This document shows positions 1 to 7,918 of a stretch of DNA of 64,000 nucleotides, one piece after another. The notes under the pieces were generated by a model. It worked only from the letters and a program-made list of their open reading frames with translations. It was not told the DNA's origin and did not search any database. The position numbers and the translations under genes are program-made. Origin of the DNA: Magnetospirillum sp. ME-1. GTDB lineage: Bacteria > Pseudomonadota > Alphaproteobacteria > Rhodospirillales > Magnetospirillaceae. The first letter of the stretch is position 1. Each line of letters opens with the position of its first letter. The stretch is from positions 461,001 to 525,000 of the forward strand of contig NZ_CP015848.1 in NCBI RefSeq assembly GCF_002105535.1. Direction: 5' to 3'.

Positions 1-1122
1 GCAGGTGATCTGTCCACTGCGATCCACGTGCTCAGCCGGTCCGCCAGTGGTGATCTCAACGCTCGGATTCTGGACGTTCGAGGCAGCGATGGCATTGGAG
101 CCTTGCAACACAGCATCAACCGTTTGCTGGACCTCGCTGAAGCCTTTGGAAAAGAGGCGTTTGCCGCCGTCGAGTCCGCCAATCATGGTCGGTATTACCG
201 CCGGATCATCACCACGGGTTTGCGTGGCGATTTCGTTCTGTACGCCAAGACCATCAATCAAGCTTTGAAGCGAATGGAAGCCAGAGACGCAGAGTTCATC
301 GCCTTTGCCAACAATCAGGTAAAGCCGGTCGTGAACGCCGTGGCTGCCGCAGCGACAGAATTGGAAGCATCTTCGGGGGCCATGTCGGCACAGTCCACCG
401 ACACCAGCCACCAAGCCATGACGGTTGCCGCAGCGGCAGAACAAGCCTCGGTCAACGTCCAGGCCGTGGCCTCTGCCGTGGAGGAGTTCTCCGCCTCCAT
501 TAAGGAGATCAGTGCCCAGGTCCACCGTGCTGCCGCCGTAGCCTCCGAAGCAGCCGGTGTCGCGTCTCGTACCGATACGACGGTCCATGGCCTCAATGAG
601 GCCGCCGAACGAATTGGTGCCATTGTCAGCTTGATCAATGACATTGCCGCCCAAACCAATCTTCTGGCTCTCAATGCCACAATCGAAGCGGCTCGTGCCG
701 GTGATGCCGGGAAGGGCTTTGCCGTGGTGGCGAATGAGGTCAAAAACTTAGCGAACCAAACGGCCAGAGCAACCGAAGACATCACCTCCCAGGTGGCACA
801 TATCCAGCAGGTCGCCGCCGAAGCTATCCAGGCGATTGATGAAATCACTCGAACCGTATCCCAGATCGAGGAAACATCCTCCGCCGTGGCCGGTGCCGTG
901 GAAGAGCAAAATGCGGTCACCTTGGAAATCGCACGTAATGTCGCGGAAGCTGCAACCGGAACGTCCGCAGTATCCTCAGCGATCATCACGGTTCAAGCGA
1001 CTGCCGCTGAAGCTACCGAATCCGCTGGTCAGGTTGCTGATGCTGCATCAGAATTGTCACGGCAGTCTGAAAATCTTAGCCGCGAGGTTGATGGCTTTAT
1101 CGCCCGAATTGGCGGGCGGTAA
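1..1122 (+). CDS. Methyl-accepting chemotaxis protein, 5'-truncated by the window edge
   Basis: Cytoplasmic part of a chemoreceptor that would signal to CheA/CheW. The frame is open from base 1, so the GTG at 28 is not the true start; the sensor and membrane segments lie outside the window. The C-terminal 250 residues are Ala/Glu-rich heptads around the invariant hairpin tip ([20 protein letters not shown], then [20 protein letters not shown]). It is followed within 25 bases by a hemerythrin gene on the same strand, so an oxygen-responsive chemotaxis role is plausible but inferred. Confidence 0.93.
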   Translation, partial: AGDLSTAIHVLSRSASGDLNARILDVRGSDGIGALQHSINRLLDLAEAFGKEAFAAVESANHGRYYRRIITTGLRGDFVLYAKTINQALKRMEARDAEFIAFANNQVKPVVNAVAAAATELEASSGAMSAQSTDTSHQAMTVAAAAEQASVNVQAVASAVEEFSASIKEISAQVHRAAAVASEAAGVASRTDTTVHGLNEAAERIGAIVSLINDIAAQTNLLALNATIEAARAGDAGKGFAVVANEVKNLANQTARATEDITSQVAHIQQVAAEAIQAIDEITRTVSQIEETSSAVAGAVEEQNAVTLEIARNVAEAATGTSAVSSAIITVQATAAEATESAGQVADAASELSRQSENLSREVDGFIARIGGR

Positions 1123-1144
1123 ACGATTTTGGTTTTCAATGTGA

Positions 1145-1660
1145 ATGGGTATTTCTATGCCAAGTGAACAAGCCAATGAACCGGGTATAGCCGTAAATAG
1201 ATCGAACATTTCAATTTTTGAATTTTCACCAGAAATGTCTGTTGGAAATGAAACAATTGATGCAGATCACAAGGCATTCTTCGAGCTTGCAAAATTACTA
1301 CACGGTACCTTGAGTGGCGGCGAACGAGGCGTGATCGTATTAAGCTCATTGGCGATTCTTGAAGAGTATGTCGATGGTCATTTCCTTCGCGAAGAAAAAG
1401 CTATGCGTAAGGTCAGTTATTCGAATTTTGCTGAACATCGCCTCAAGCACAATCAATTCCGTGCCCGGATCAAGGCGATTTCAGAGGTTTTCCAGCAAGG
1501 CATTACATCCGCAGCCGATGACCTTCCGCCCTTGGTTGTCCACTGGCTACGCAGCCACATTGCAAATGAAGACCAGAGATATAAACGTTGGATAAATAAT
1601 TCCGCTGTTGATAATCGCCCGCTGGTCTATCTGGCGATGGAAGCCGAGCATGAAACCTAA
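1145..1660 (+). CDS. Bacteriohemerythrin, single domain
   Basis: Small non-heme diiron O2-binding protein. All ligand motifs are present in order: the first His in ETIDADHKAFF, HxxxE in GHFLREE, HxxxH in EHRLKH, and HxxxxD in HIANED. At 171 aa it has a 30-residue N-terminal extension; a second possible start lies at 1157. It sits between a chemoreceptor end and a hemerythrin-receiver gene, so it may store or deliver O2 to signalling proteins. It belongs with the 12022 and 57125 copies (GHFLRE type), not with those at 1672 and 4136. AT-richer than the mam genes. Confidence 0.9.
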   Translation: MGISMPSEQANEPGIAVNRSNISIFEFSPEMSVGNETIDADHKAFFELAKLLHGTLSGGERGVIVLSSLAILEEYVDGHFLREEKAMRKVSYSNFAEHRLKHNQFRARIKAISEVFQQGITSAADDLPPLVVHWLRSHIANEDQRYKRWINNSAVDNRPLVYLAMEAEHET

Positions 1661-1671
1661 AAGTAAAGGAA

Positions 1672-2529
1672 ATGTGGATGCTTGAGCTAACCGACGACCT
1701 TCGCATCGGGCACCCCATCATTGATGCTGATCATCAACGTCTTATAGACATTATTAATGAATTCAACGACCACTCGGCGTCGCTAAACAATGAAAAGTTG
1801 ATGCATGAAACTCTTAAGGCATTGCTTTCTTATGGCCGGGAGCATTTTGCCAGGGAAGAGAAGATTCAGCGGGAGTGCATGTATCCCTACCACAATATGC
1901 ATTTTCATGAGCACAAGGCCCTGTTGGAGCAGGTTCAGGACATTGCCAGGACATATTTTATCGCAAAAACACGGCCACTTAATGAGCGATCGATTTCGGA
2001 ATTAAACGAGTTTCTAAAGACTTGGCTTATTGGACATGTGAAAAAGTTTGATACAAATTTGCGGGAGTGGGTGGCCCCTTCAAATGAATGCCTGGAACCT
2101 GACGGTGAGCAGAAATTGTTCCGCCTGCCGTGTTCGGACGTGGCGGCACTCGTAATTGATGACGATGCAACAAGCAGAACATTGTTGGTTAAGTTGTTAT
2201 CTGTGATGGGGGCTTCCGTCGTGCTTGAGGCGTCCAATGCAATTGAAGGGCTTCAATTGGCATTCAGTGATCCTGTCCCGGATATCATAATAACGGACCT
2301 GAATATGGAGCCAATGGACGGATTTTCCGTTGTTGCCGCGGTTAGAGCAAGTCAGAAAGAATATATTTCTTGTATTCCAGTTATTATATTTTCAGCTACG
2401 GATGACAACGATCTAATGGCAAAGTCGATGGCTATTGGTGCAACAGGGGCATTTAAGAAGCCATTTAATCCAAGAGATTTATCGAAGTTCTTGTTCCATG
2501 TTCTAAAAAAGCGGCCCGATAAATCGTAG
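1672..2529 (+). CDS. Hemerythrin-receiver fusion protein
   Basis: Two-domain protein of 285 aa. Residues 5-140 are a hemerythrin domain (IIDADHQ, HFAREE, HFHEHK, HVKKFD). Residues 160-280 are a CheY-like receiver with the acidic pair in VIDDDA, the phospho-acceptor Asp in ITDLNM, the Ser/Thr switch in FSATD and the Lys in FKKPF, so it looks phosphorylatable. The combination suggests O2 or redox state modulating a phosphorelay output; no DNA-binding domain is present. It starts 12 bases after the preceding hemerythrin and is probably co-transcribed. The hemerythrin half closely resembles the 4136-4576 protein. Confidence 0.9.
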   Translation: MWMLELTDDLRIGHPIIDADHQRLIDIINEFNDHSASLNNEKLMHETLKALLSYGREHFAREEKIQRECMYPYHNMHFHEHKALLEQVQDIARTYFIAKTRPLNERSISELNEFLKTWLIGHVKKFDTNLREWVAPSNECLEPDGEQKLFRLPCSDVAALVIDDDATSRTLLVKLLSVMGASVVLEASNAIEGLQLAFSDPVPDIIITDLNMEPMDGFSVVAAVRASQKEYISCIPVIIFSATDDNDLMAKSMAIGATGAFKKPFNPRDLSKFLFHVLKKRPDKS

Positions 2530-2542
2530 CTGGACGCCGCAT

Positions 2543-4105
2543 ATGGCAATCGTAGCCTCGTCCTCATTTGACGTTAATGCACTCGTCGCCATCGAAAATG
2601 CCGCGACAAGAAAGCTTATTGTTTCTGTGATGCGTGAGTGTGGCTTTGTCGTTCAGGAAGAAACAAAAGACATTAGTCACACGATGCTGCACCTTGAGCA
2701 TGGAAACGCATCAAACATAAATATCATCCTGTGCGATAAGCTTGGTGGAACTGGGCATCTAAAGGTTTTGAAGCATGTCCGCTGGGGAGAAGGGCCCCCC
2801 CCTCAATCCCTTCCCGTAATCGCCCTGGATAACCAGTGGACCGCCGATGAGCTAATCGCGGCAAGAGACGGGGGCATATCCGCTTCGCTCACCCTACCCA
2901 TAACCCGACATTCGCTTCAAATGGCGATCACGGCTGCAATGACTACGCAGAAGGCTTTTATTTCTTCTCCGGCCTTCCATGGGCCGGACAGACGCTCGGC
3001 GATTATGAAGGGCTACAAAGGGCCGTTTAGACGGGCGGATGATACCCTGACCCGCCGTCAAGAAGGCTCCCCTGTGATTGCTCCTTCCGCAGATCAGCGG
3101 CAGGTCAAGCCGCGAGGTAAGCCCCGAGAGGCAATAGCCCCTTCATCTTCGGTCGATATGAAGGCTGAAATTGGTTGGTCTACGGCGATTGCCACTGGCC
3201 GGGACGACATCGATGATCAACACCGCAAAATTATCGATTTCCTGAAAATACTCGGGGCAACTTCAAGTGCGGAGTATGAAAATAAGGCCGTCGATGACGT
3301 CATCGATGGGCTTTCAGATTATGTGAAAATGCATTTTAAGCACGAAGAGTCTCTCATGGACTCCTTTGATTATGATGAAAGAGATAAGCACAAACGTATT
3401 CATGCGGGCTTCGTTGAGAAGCTTGACGGAATCAATCGCGATGACCTTCATAATGGCAGCGGAAGTGAGAAACTATTCTTTATAATATATAATTGGCTTG
3501 TCACGCATATTGTTAGCATTGACCGCATCATGATCGCCAAGATGAATGGCGAATATGATGATGGCATTGGCAGCGAGACTGTACACAAGCAAACTGGCAT
3601 CGTGATAGAAAATGCGTATGAGTTAGCGGCAAGAATTATGAACGTCAACCTCCAGACAAGCTCAACGACAGATGATAGTCATAAAAAAAGGATACTGTAT
3701 GATATTTCGACATCAACAGAGAGATTGATTAACCTTATGGAGCTTGCGGATTCTCGTGTACAGGTGAGCGGATGCTCTAATTTTCAGCTTAAACGACTGG
3801 GCGAGATACGGCATGCACTGACGAAAAGTGCGGATTCTCTGGCCGTGACGGCTGCAAAAAAAATTGTACGGCTTTGCAGTGATATTTTGTCCGGCAAGCA
3901 GGGCATTCCCCTTGGGATCGGGGATATCTTGCGGCGACAAATGGGCCGGGTGGCAAGCTTGGCTGCGGTAATCGGTGGATTGGACGCTATGAGTTCCACC
4001 GCAAAATCAGCAGCCATCGAGGCAAATGAGTTGGCCGGGAAAATCTTGGAAATGGAACTCGGATCAGCCGCGTCTTTGCAGGACTTTGATATTGTCGAAA
4101 AATAG
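2543..4105 (+). CDS. Degenerate receiver + hemerythrin + helical domain protein
   Basis: 520 aa in three parts. Residues 1-130 have a receiver fold pattern, but the N-terminal acidic pair is replaced (AIENAA) and the Lys position is Thr in LTLPI, so it is probably a pseudo-receiver. A linker with two Arg-rich motifs, HGPDRR and KGPFRR, follows at 145-170. Residues 210-340 are a hemerythrin domain (DDIDDQHR, HFKHEE, HKRIH, HIVSID). Residues 360-520 form a helical domain with TERLINLMEL. The linker and C-terminus recur in the proteins at 13271, 15795 and 17352. Partner and output unknown. Confidence 0.82.
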   Translation: MAIVASSSFDVNALVAIENAATRKLIVSVMRECGFVVQEETKDISHTMLHLEHGNASNINIILCDKLGGTGHLKVLKHVRWGEGPPPQSLPVIALDNQWTADELIAARDGGISASLTLPITRHSLQMAITAAMTTQKAFISSPAFHGPDRRSAIMKGYKGPFRRADDTLTRRQEGSPVIAPSADQRQVKPRGKPREAIAPSSSVDMKAEIGWSTAIATGRDDIDDQHRKIIDFLKILGATSSAEYENKAVDDVIDGLSDYVKMHFKHEESLMDSFDYDERDKHKRIHAGFVEKLDGINRDDLHNGSGSEKLFFIIYNWLVTHIVSIDRIMIAKMNGEYDDGIGSETVHKQTGIVIENAYELAARIMNVNLQTSSTTDDSHKKRILYDISTSTERLINLMELADSRVQVSGCSNFQLKRLGEIRHALTKSADSLAVTAAKKIVRLCSDILSGKQGIPLGIGDILRRQMGRVASLAAVIGGLDAMSSTAKSAAIEANELAGKILEMELGSAASLQDFDIVEK

Positions 4106-4135
4106 CGAAACAGCAACGCCAGCCTTCGAGATGCC

Positions 4136-4576
4136 CTAATTACCCTTTGGGCAAACCCAGTCTCTGTAGTTCATGTCAAACTTCATAATATGATTAAACA
4201 GCCACATTCTTAAAAATTCGCTCATTTCGTTAAGTGATTGACGGTTGACCTTCCTCGACTTCGTGATGAAATAGGCTGATGCCATTTCCTCAAGCTGAGT
4301 CTTCAAAACGCGATGTTCTCTGGCGTGCATGTCGAAATATGGATACATGCACTCTCTTTGTATTTTTTCTTCTCTCTCAAAGTGCTCATGTGTGTAGGCG
4401 ATTAGCTGCTTCAGCGTCACATGCATCGCAGCTTCATTCTGCCCATTAACCTCCCCCTCTAATGTTTCGCATATTTTCGCAGTTACCAAGAATTGATTTA
4501 TTATGCTGATGAGCTTCTTATGATCGGCGTCAATAATCGGGTGTCCGATCATCATATCTTGCGTGAGCTTGAGCAT
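4136..4576 (-). CDS. Bacteriohemerythrin, single domain
   Basis: About 146 aa from the Met at 4576 (an alternative Met lies at 4597). Diiron ligands are in IIDADHKK, HFEREE, HAREH and HIMKFD. It resembles the hemerythrin half of the 1672-2529 fusion along its length (ECMYPY, KSR, EFLRMWL, NYRDWV), so one probably arose from the other. It lies on the opposite strand, convergent with the degenerate-receiver gene and downstream of a CheY gene in the same direction. Confidence 0.88.
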   Translation of the reverse strand: MLKLTQDMMIGHPIIDADHKKLISIINQFLVTAKICETLEGEVNGQNEAAMHVTLKQLIAYTHEHFEREEKIQRECMYPYFDMHAREHRVLKTQLEEMASAYFITKSRKVNRQSLNEMSEFLRMWLFNHIMKFDMNYRDWVCPKGN

Positions 4577-4664
4577 ATCGTCCTCGCTGCCGATCAAGCC
4601 GACATTCGCTGCGGTGTTCTATGCCCTACAGTCTTTTCGATCACTTCCCTTTTTAAAGGGGAAG

Positions 4665-5105
4665 CTACGCCAGCACCTTCTGAGGTGTTTTGGTCAGGGC
4701 TTCAGCAATTCCGGCGGAAAGTGAGCGAAGTGAGACGGGTTTCTTGACAAAAACGGTGACGCCCGCATCCAAAGCCGTTCTCTCGCATTCATCTTCTGTC
4801 CTGGCCGTAACCATGACGATTGGAACATCGGCATTAAAGCCATCAAGCCCGCCTGAACGGATCAGCTTGGTGCAGGCTATGCCGTCAAGCATGGGCATCA
4901 TCCAGTCGAGGAAAACGATATCCGTGCTGCCATCAGTCAATTCGCCGTCTTCAAGGCTGACGATGTTGGCGGCACCGAATGCGAGCGTACCATCCTCCAC
5001 TTCGATGACATCGAGGCAATGAAAGGAACCCAGAGCGATTCTGATCAGTTCCCGCATCGGCTTAGCGTCATCAACGACCAAGGCCCTTCTGATTCGTGGA
5101 AACAT
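4665..5105 (-). CDS. CheY-like single-domain response regulator
   Basis: 146 aa, receiver domain only. All catalytic positions are present: the acidic pair in VVDDAK, the phospho-acceptor Asp in FLDWMMPMLDG, Thr in VTART and Lys in VKKPV. There is an unusual insert of about 15 residues before the phosphorylation strand. It resembles the CheY at 46222 (shared DWMMPxxDGI). It is followed 68 bases downstream by a hemerythrin gene on the same strand. Confidence 0.88.
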   Translation of the reverse strand: MFPRIRRALVVDDAKPMRELIRIALGSFHCLDVIEVEDGTLAFGAANIVSLEDGELTDGSTDIVFLDWMMPMLDGIACTKLIRSGGLDGFNADVPIVMVTARTEDECERTALDAGVTVFVKKPVSLRSLSAGIAEALTKTPQKVLA

Positions 5106-5620
5106 GGTTTTCTCACTTTCATCTTGGTTACGTTATACCAATCTGCGCTGACCGGAACCGATCATCGCAGAGCCCTCAAACGGCGGGCGGGCGCGAGCGC
5201 CCCAATCTTGCAGTCGCAGGGCCTTCCCCGCGCCGTAAGGCGCGCGCCCCCTTCCTTGGGCCTTATGTACGCCCTCCGCCTGAGCGTGGCCCTCCGGCCG
5301 CTTTGGCCGCTCGCTCAATGCTCGCCCGAGCATCGCGTCTCACATTTGAGGCACGACGCTCTAATTTGCGGCCATCAATCGGCACTTACCAATGAGTACC
5401 ACGTGCCCCAGAACAACAGCCAAGATATTCCATTATTGCTATTGAATGACTTCAATTGGCAGGGGGACGCCCCTTACTTGTTTCCGAGAATCTTTCCCAT
5501 GGACACCAGGGTGAAGGGCCAGAGACGGACCAGCGGCACGACCGGCTTCAAACGCCCCTGCCGCGACCTTCTTCCCTGATTTCCACGCCACGTCTCAGGT
5601 TCAGGTCCAACTTGGCGAAT
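5106..5620. other. Gene-poor stretch
   Basis: No convincing gene. It contains the dispersed repeat at 5273-5359 and a GC-rich palindromic stretch just before it. Overlapping open frames here have unnatural Arg/Pro-rich composition. Confidence 0.6.
5273..5359 (-). repeat. Dispersed palindromic repeat, copy R1
   Basis: Read on the minus strand, it starts with a palindrome arm (GCGTCGTGCCTCAAAT), then GCTCGGGCGAGCATTGAGCG, then AGCGGCCGGAGGGCC and CGCTCAGGC. The same block occurs at 15165, 44724, 57958 (shortened) and 18707 (fragment). In this copy the second palindrome arm has mutated. Confidence 0.75.
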
Positions 5621-5728
5621 TCAGATTCGACGATGGCGTGGCGGACCTCTGGTGGACCGGCCAGTCTTCTTGGCTTCCTTGGCAGGCTTGGGGGCGGTTG
5701 CGGGCTTGGAAGCCTTACGTGGCGGCAT
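5621..5728 (-). CDS. Small basic protein, hypothetical
   Basis: 35 aa, MPPRKASKPATAP followed by Lys/Ala/Arg-rich sequence, like a short histone-H1-type tail. A GGGAAGGG ribosome-binding site lies 6 bases before the ATG. It starts 20 bases after the MucR-like gene ends on the same strand. No family is recognised; a shifted frame after residue 30 stays open further, so it may be a frameshifted longer gene. Confidence 0.35.
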   Translation of the reverse strand: MPPRKASKPATAPKPAKEAKKTGRSTRGPPRHRRI

Positions 5729-5748
5729 GACTATCCCTTCCCTGTTCA

Positions 5749-6161
5749 TCAGGTGGCTGATTTGGGCTTCCGGTTCGTCCGGGAATAGCCCAGCCCAACA
5801 GCTTTCGCAAACTCCGATCTGCGTGCGGCGTATTCCGGGGCGACGAGAGGGTAATCCCTGGGCAAAGCCCACTTGGCCCGGTACTCGTCGGCAGTCAGCC
5901 CATGCCCAGTCGTGAGGTGTCGCTTAAGCATCTTTTGCCGATCACCACATTCCAAACAGACAATGTAATCGGGGGTCACCGACCGCTTCACCGAAACGGC
6001 AGGTTGCTGCCGTTCAGCCGGTGCTGAAGCAGGGTTGTCCGTAGCGGCTAAAGTCGAATAAACGGACTTGATCAGGGTTGGGTTTCAGTGGCCGCCAAGG
6101 TGCTGCTGCTCAGGTAGGCGGCCACAATCTTAGTGGTCAGAGCCTTGATGTCATCGGCCAT
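5749..6161 (-). pseudogene. Ros/MucR-type zinc-finger regulator, frameshifted
   Basis: The N-terminal helix region starts [20 protein letters not shown] and runs to a stop at 6072. The conserved continuation LIKSVYSTLAA, the zinc finger (CLECGDRQKMLKRHLTTGH) and the typical tail (YRAKWALPRDYPLVAP) are in another frame. One extra C in the CCC run near 6075 would restore a normal MucR of about 137 aa. The start overlaps the HU gene end by 11 bases. Either the gene is broken or the base call is wrong. MucR proteins are global DNA-binding regulators in alphaproteobacteria. Confidence 0.8.
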
Positions 6162-6429
6162 TGATGGTGTCCTTGAGGCTCTTTCCGGCGGTGAATTTGG
6201 CAGACTTGCTGGCCGCGATGGTGAGGGTCTTGCCAGTCTGCGGATTCCTGCCTTCACGTGCAGGACGGGCAGAAACCGAGAAAGTTCCGAAGCCAACCAG
6301 ACGCACATCATCACCGGACTTCATGGCGGTGGTGATGGCTTCAAATACGGCGTCGATAGCACTTCCCGCGTCGGCCTTGGTCATGTTGGCACCATCGGCG
6401 ACGGCATTGATCAATTCAGACTTGTTCAT
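6151..6429 (-). CDS. HU-family nucleoid DNA-binding protein
   Basis: 92 aa starting [20 protein letters not shown]. The HU arm signature [20 protein letters not shown] is complete and the end is [12 protein letters not shown]. The start at 6429 has a GGGGAGCAC ribosome-binding site; a longer upstream reading is not needed. HU/IHF proteins bend DNA. The 3' end overlaps the start of the MucR-like reading frame, so the two are probably translationally coupled. Confidence 0.95.
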   Translation of the reverse strand: MNKSELINAVADGANMTKADAGSAIDAVFEAITTAMKSGDDVRLVGFGTFSVSARPAREGRNPQTGKTLTIAASKSAKFTAGKSLKDTINGR

Positions 6430-6499
6430 GTGCTCCCCCCTACAAAAAGCATGGCTATAACGAATGGCACGACGAATAGGCATCGTCAACCAAACGGTT

Positions 6500-6579
6500 T
6501 TACTCAGGTGTCAGCAAGGTAAACAGGAAAGTCGAGCCGCCTGAAGGTGATTGCTCAACCCAAATCTCGCCGCTATGCG
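6500..6579 (-). pseudogene. Histidine-kinase C-terminal tail remnant
   Basis: A frame just downstream of the kinase stop reads GTHSGEIWVEQSPSGGSTF then LFTLLTPE and a TAA. This matches the last beta strands of a HATPase domain and parallels the preceding kinase's own tail (HGGQIWVESEPGHGATFRF). It is a leftover of a second kinase gene joined here by deletion or recombination. Confidence 0.6.
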
Positions 6580-6588
6580 TTCCCAAAT

Positions 6589-7863
6589 CTACACCGGCAG
6601 TGTGAACCTGAAGGTGGCTCCATGCCCAGGTTCTGACTCCACCCAAATTTGCCCACCATGCTGCGTGATGATCCGCTTGCAGATCGCAAGTCCAACGCCA
6701 CTTCCTGGATATTGATTTCCAGCATGGAGCCGCCGGAAAATCTCAAAAATATCCTGGGAGGTGTCTGCAATGCCGATGCCATTGTCGCGGACAGCAATCT
6801 GCCATTTGCCGTCTTTCTGCTCAGCTTCAATGGATATTACAGGCTTACGGTCAGGATGGCGGAACTTGACAGCGTTGCCGATCAGGTTCTGAAACACCTG
6901 CATCAATTGGACATCATCGCCGATCACCTCGGGAAGCTGGCCCACAGTGATTTCCGCGTGATTCTGGGCAATGACCTCTCTGAGATTATCCTGTGCCGCT
7001 GAACATGCAGCCGTCAGTGAGATGCGGGAGAACGAGACACCTTTTGCCGAAACTCTGGAAAATGCCAAAAGGTCGTTGATCAGCAGCCCCATCCGCTTTG
7101 CTGCACCTACGACGAATTCAAAATTTTCTCGGTCTTCCGGTGGAAGCTTGTCGCCCAGATGGCGATCCAGCAATTGTGCAAAAGAGACGATGGTTCTCAG
7201 TGGCTCTTGGAGGTCATGAGATGCGACATAGGCAAAGCGTTCCAATTCCGTATTGGATGCCATCAAGCGTTCGACCAGTTCTTTCTGCTCGGCTTCGTGC
7301 TGACGATGACTTGCCTCCAGGTCCATTCGGTCCAAGGCAAATGAAATTTCATCGGTCATCTCCGTCAGAAGTTCGATGAGGTCGTCAGTAAAGAATTCCG
7401 GAACATCTGAGTAAAGTGACAATGTACCAATAGTTTTTCCCTGATTTTTTAGTGGAAATGCGGCCGATGAATTAAAATTAAAGAACGCCGCTCTCTTCTG
7501 CCAAGGTGCTGTTATCTGGGTTCCAAAGAAATTTTCAGCAACGCGGTGCTCGCCAGCACGAATGCATTGTCCTGATGGCCCTTGCCCATAAGGACTATCA
7601 GCATCAGCGGACACTTTCAGGCCATCTAAATAGGCAATCCCCTCACCAGCCCAAGCTACTGGAACTATTGCTCGGCTCGCGTCATCGACCACGCCAATCC
7701 ACGCCATGCGAAAATGCCCGAAATCCACCGAGATTCGAACGATGGCATCAAAGAGTTCCTGGCGGCTTTTGCTGCGAATGATGGCCTTGTTGGTTTGGCT
7801 CAAAGCCGCATAAATATCCGTCAAGTGAGCAATCTTAACTGTGGCCTCCTTGTGCGAACTCAT
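6589..7863 (-). CDS. GAF-domain sensor histidine kinase
   Basis: About 424 aa, cytoplasmic, no membrane segment. Residues 15-165 are a GAF sensor domain (FDAIVRISVDFGHFRMAWIG). The HisKA box contains FAYVASHDLQEPLRTI with the phospho-accepting His, followed by the HATPase N box (NLIGNAVKF), G1 box (DNGIGI) and G2 box (GSGVGLAICKRI). The start is uncertain: Met at 7863 or 7884. An IS1380-family element ends about 56 bases upstream and separates it from the heme/PAS sensor gene. No response regulator is adjacent. Confidence 0.88.
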   Translation of the reverse strand: MSSHKEATVKIAHLTDIYAALSQTNKAIIRSKSRQELFDAIVRISVDFGHFRMAWIGVVDDASRAIVPVAWAGEGIAYLDGLKVSADADSPYGQGPSGQCIRAGEHRVAENFFGTQITAPWQKRAAFFNFNSSAAFPLKNQGKTIGTLSLYSDVPEFFTDDLIELLTEMTDEISFALDRMDLEASHRQHEAEQKELVERLMASNTELERFAYVASHDLQEPLRTIVSFAQLLDRHLGDKLPPEDRENFEFVVGAAKRMGLLINDLLAFSRVSAKGVSFSRISLTAACSAAQDNLREVIAQNHAEITVGQLPEVIGDDVQLMQVFQNLIGNAVKFRHPDRKPVISIEAEQKDGKWQIAVRDNGIGIADTSQDIFEIFRRLHAGNQYPGSGVGLAICKRIITQHGGQIWVESEPGHGATFRFTLPV

Positions 7864-7918
7864 ATCTCGACCGACATTTCCCATATGGGCGGCGTATTCG
7901 CCCCTGACTGACGTCAGA

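Noticed and set aside
5019..5579. 186-codon plus-strand frame
   Set aside because: Covers the CheY start and the dispersed repeat; unnatural composition.
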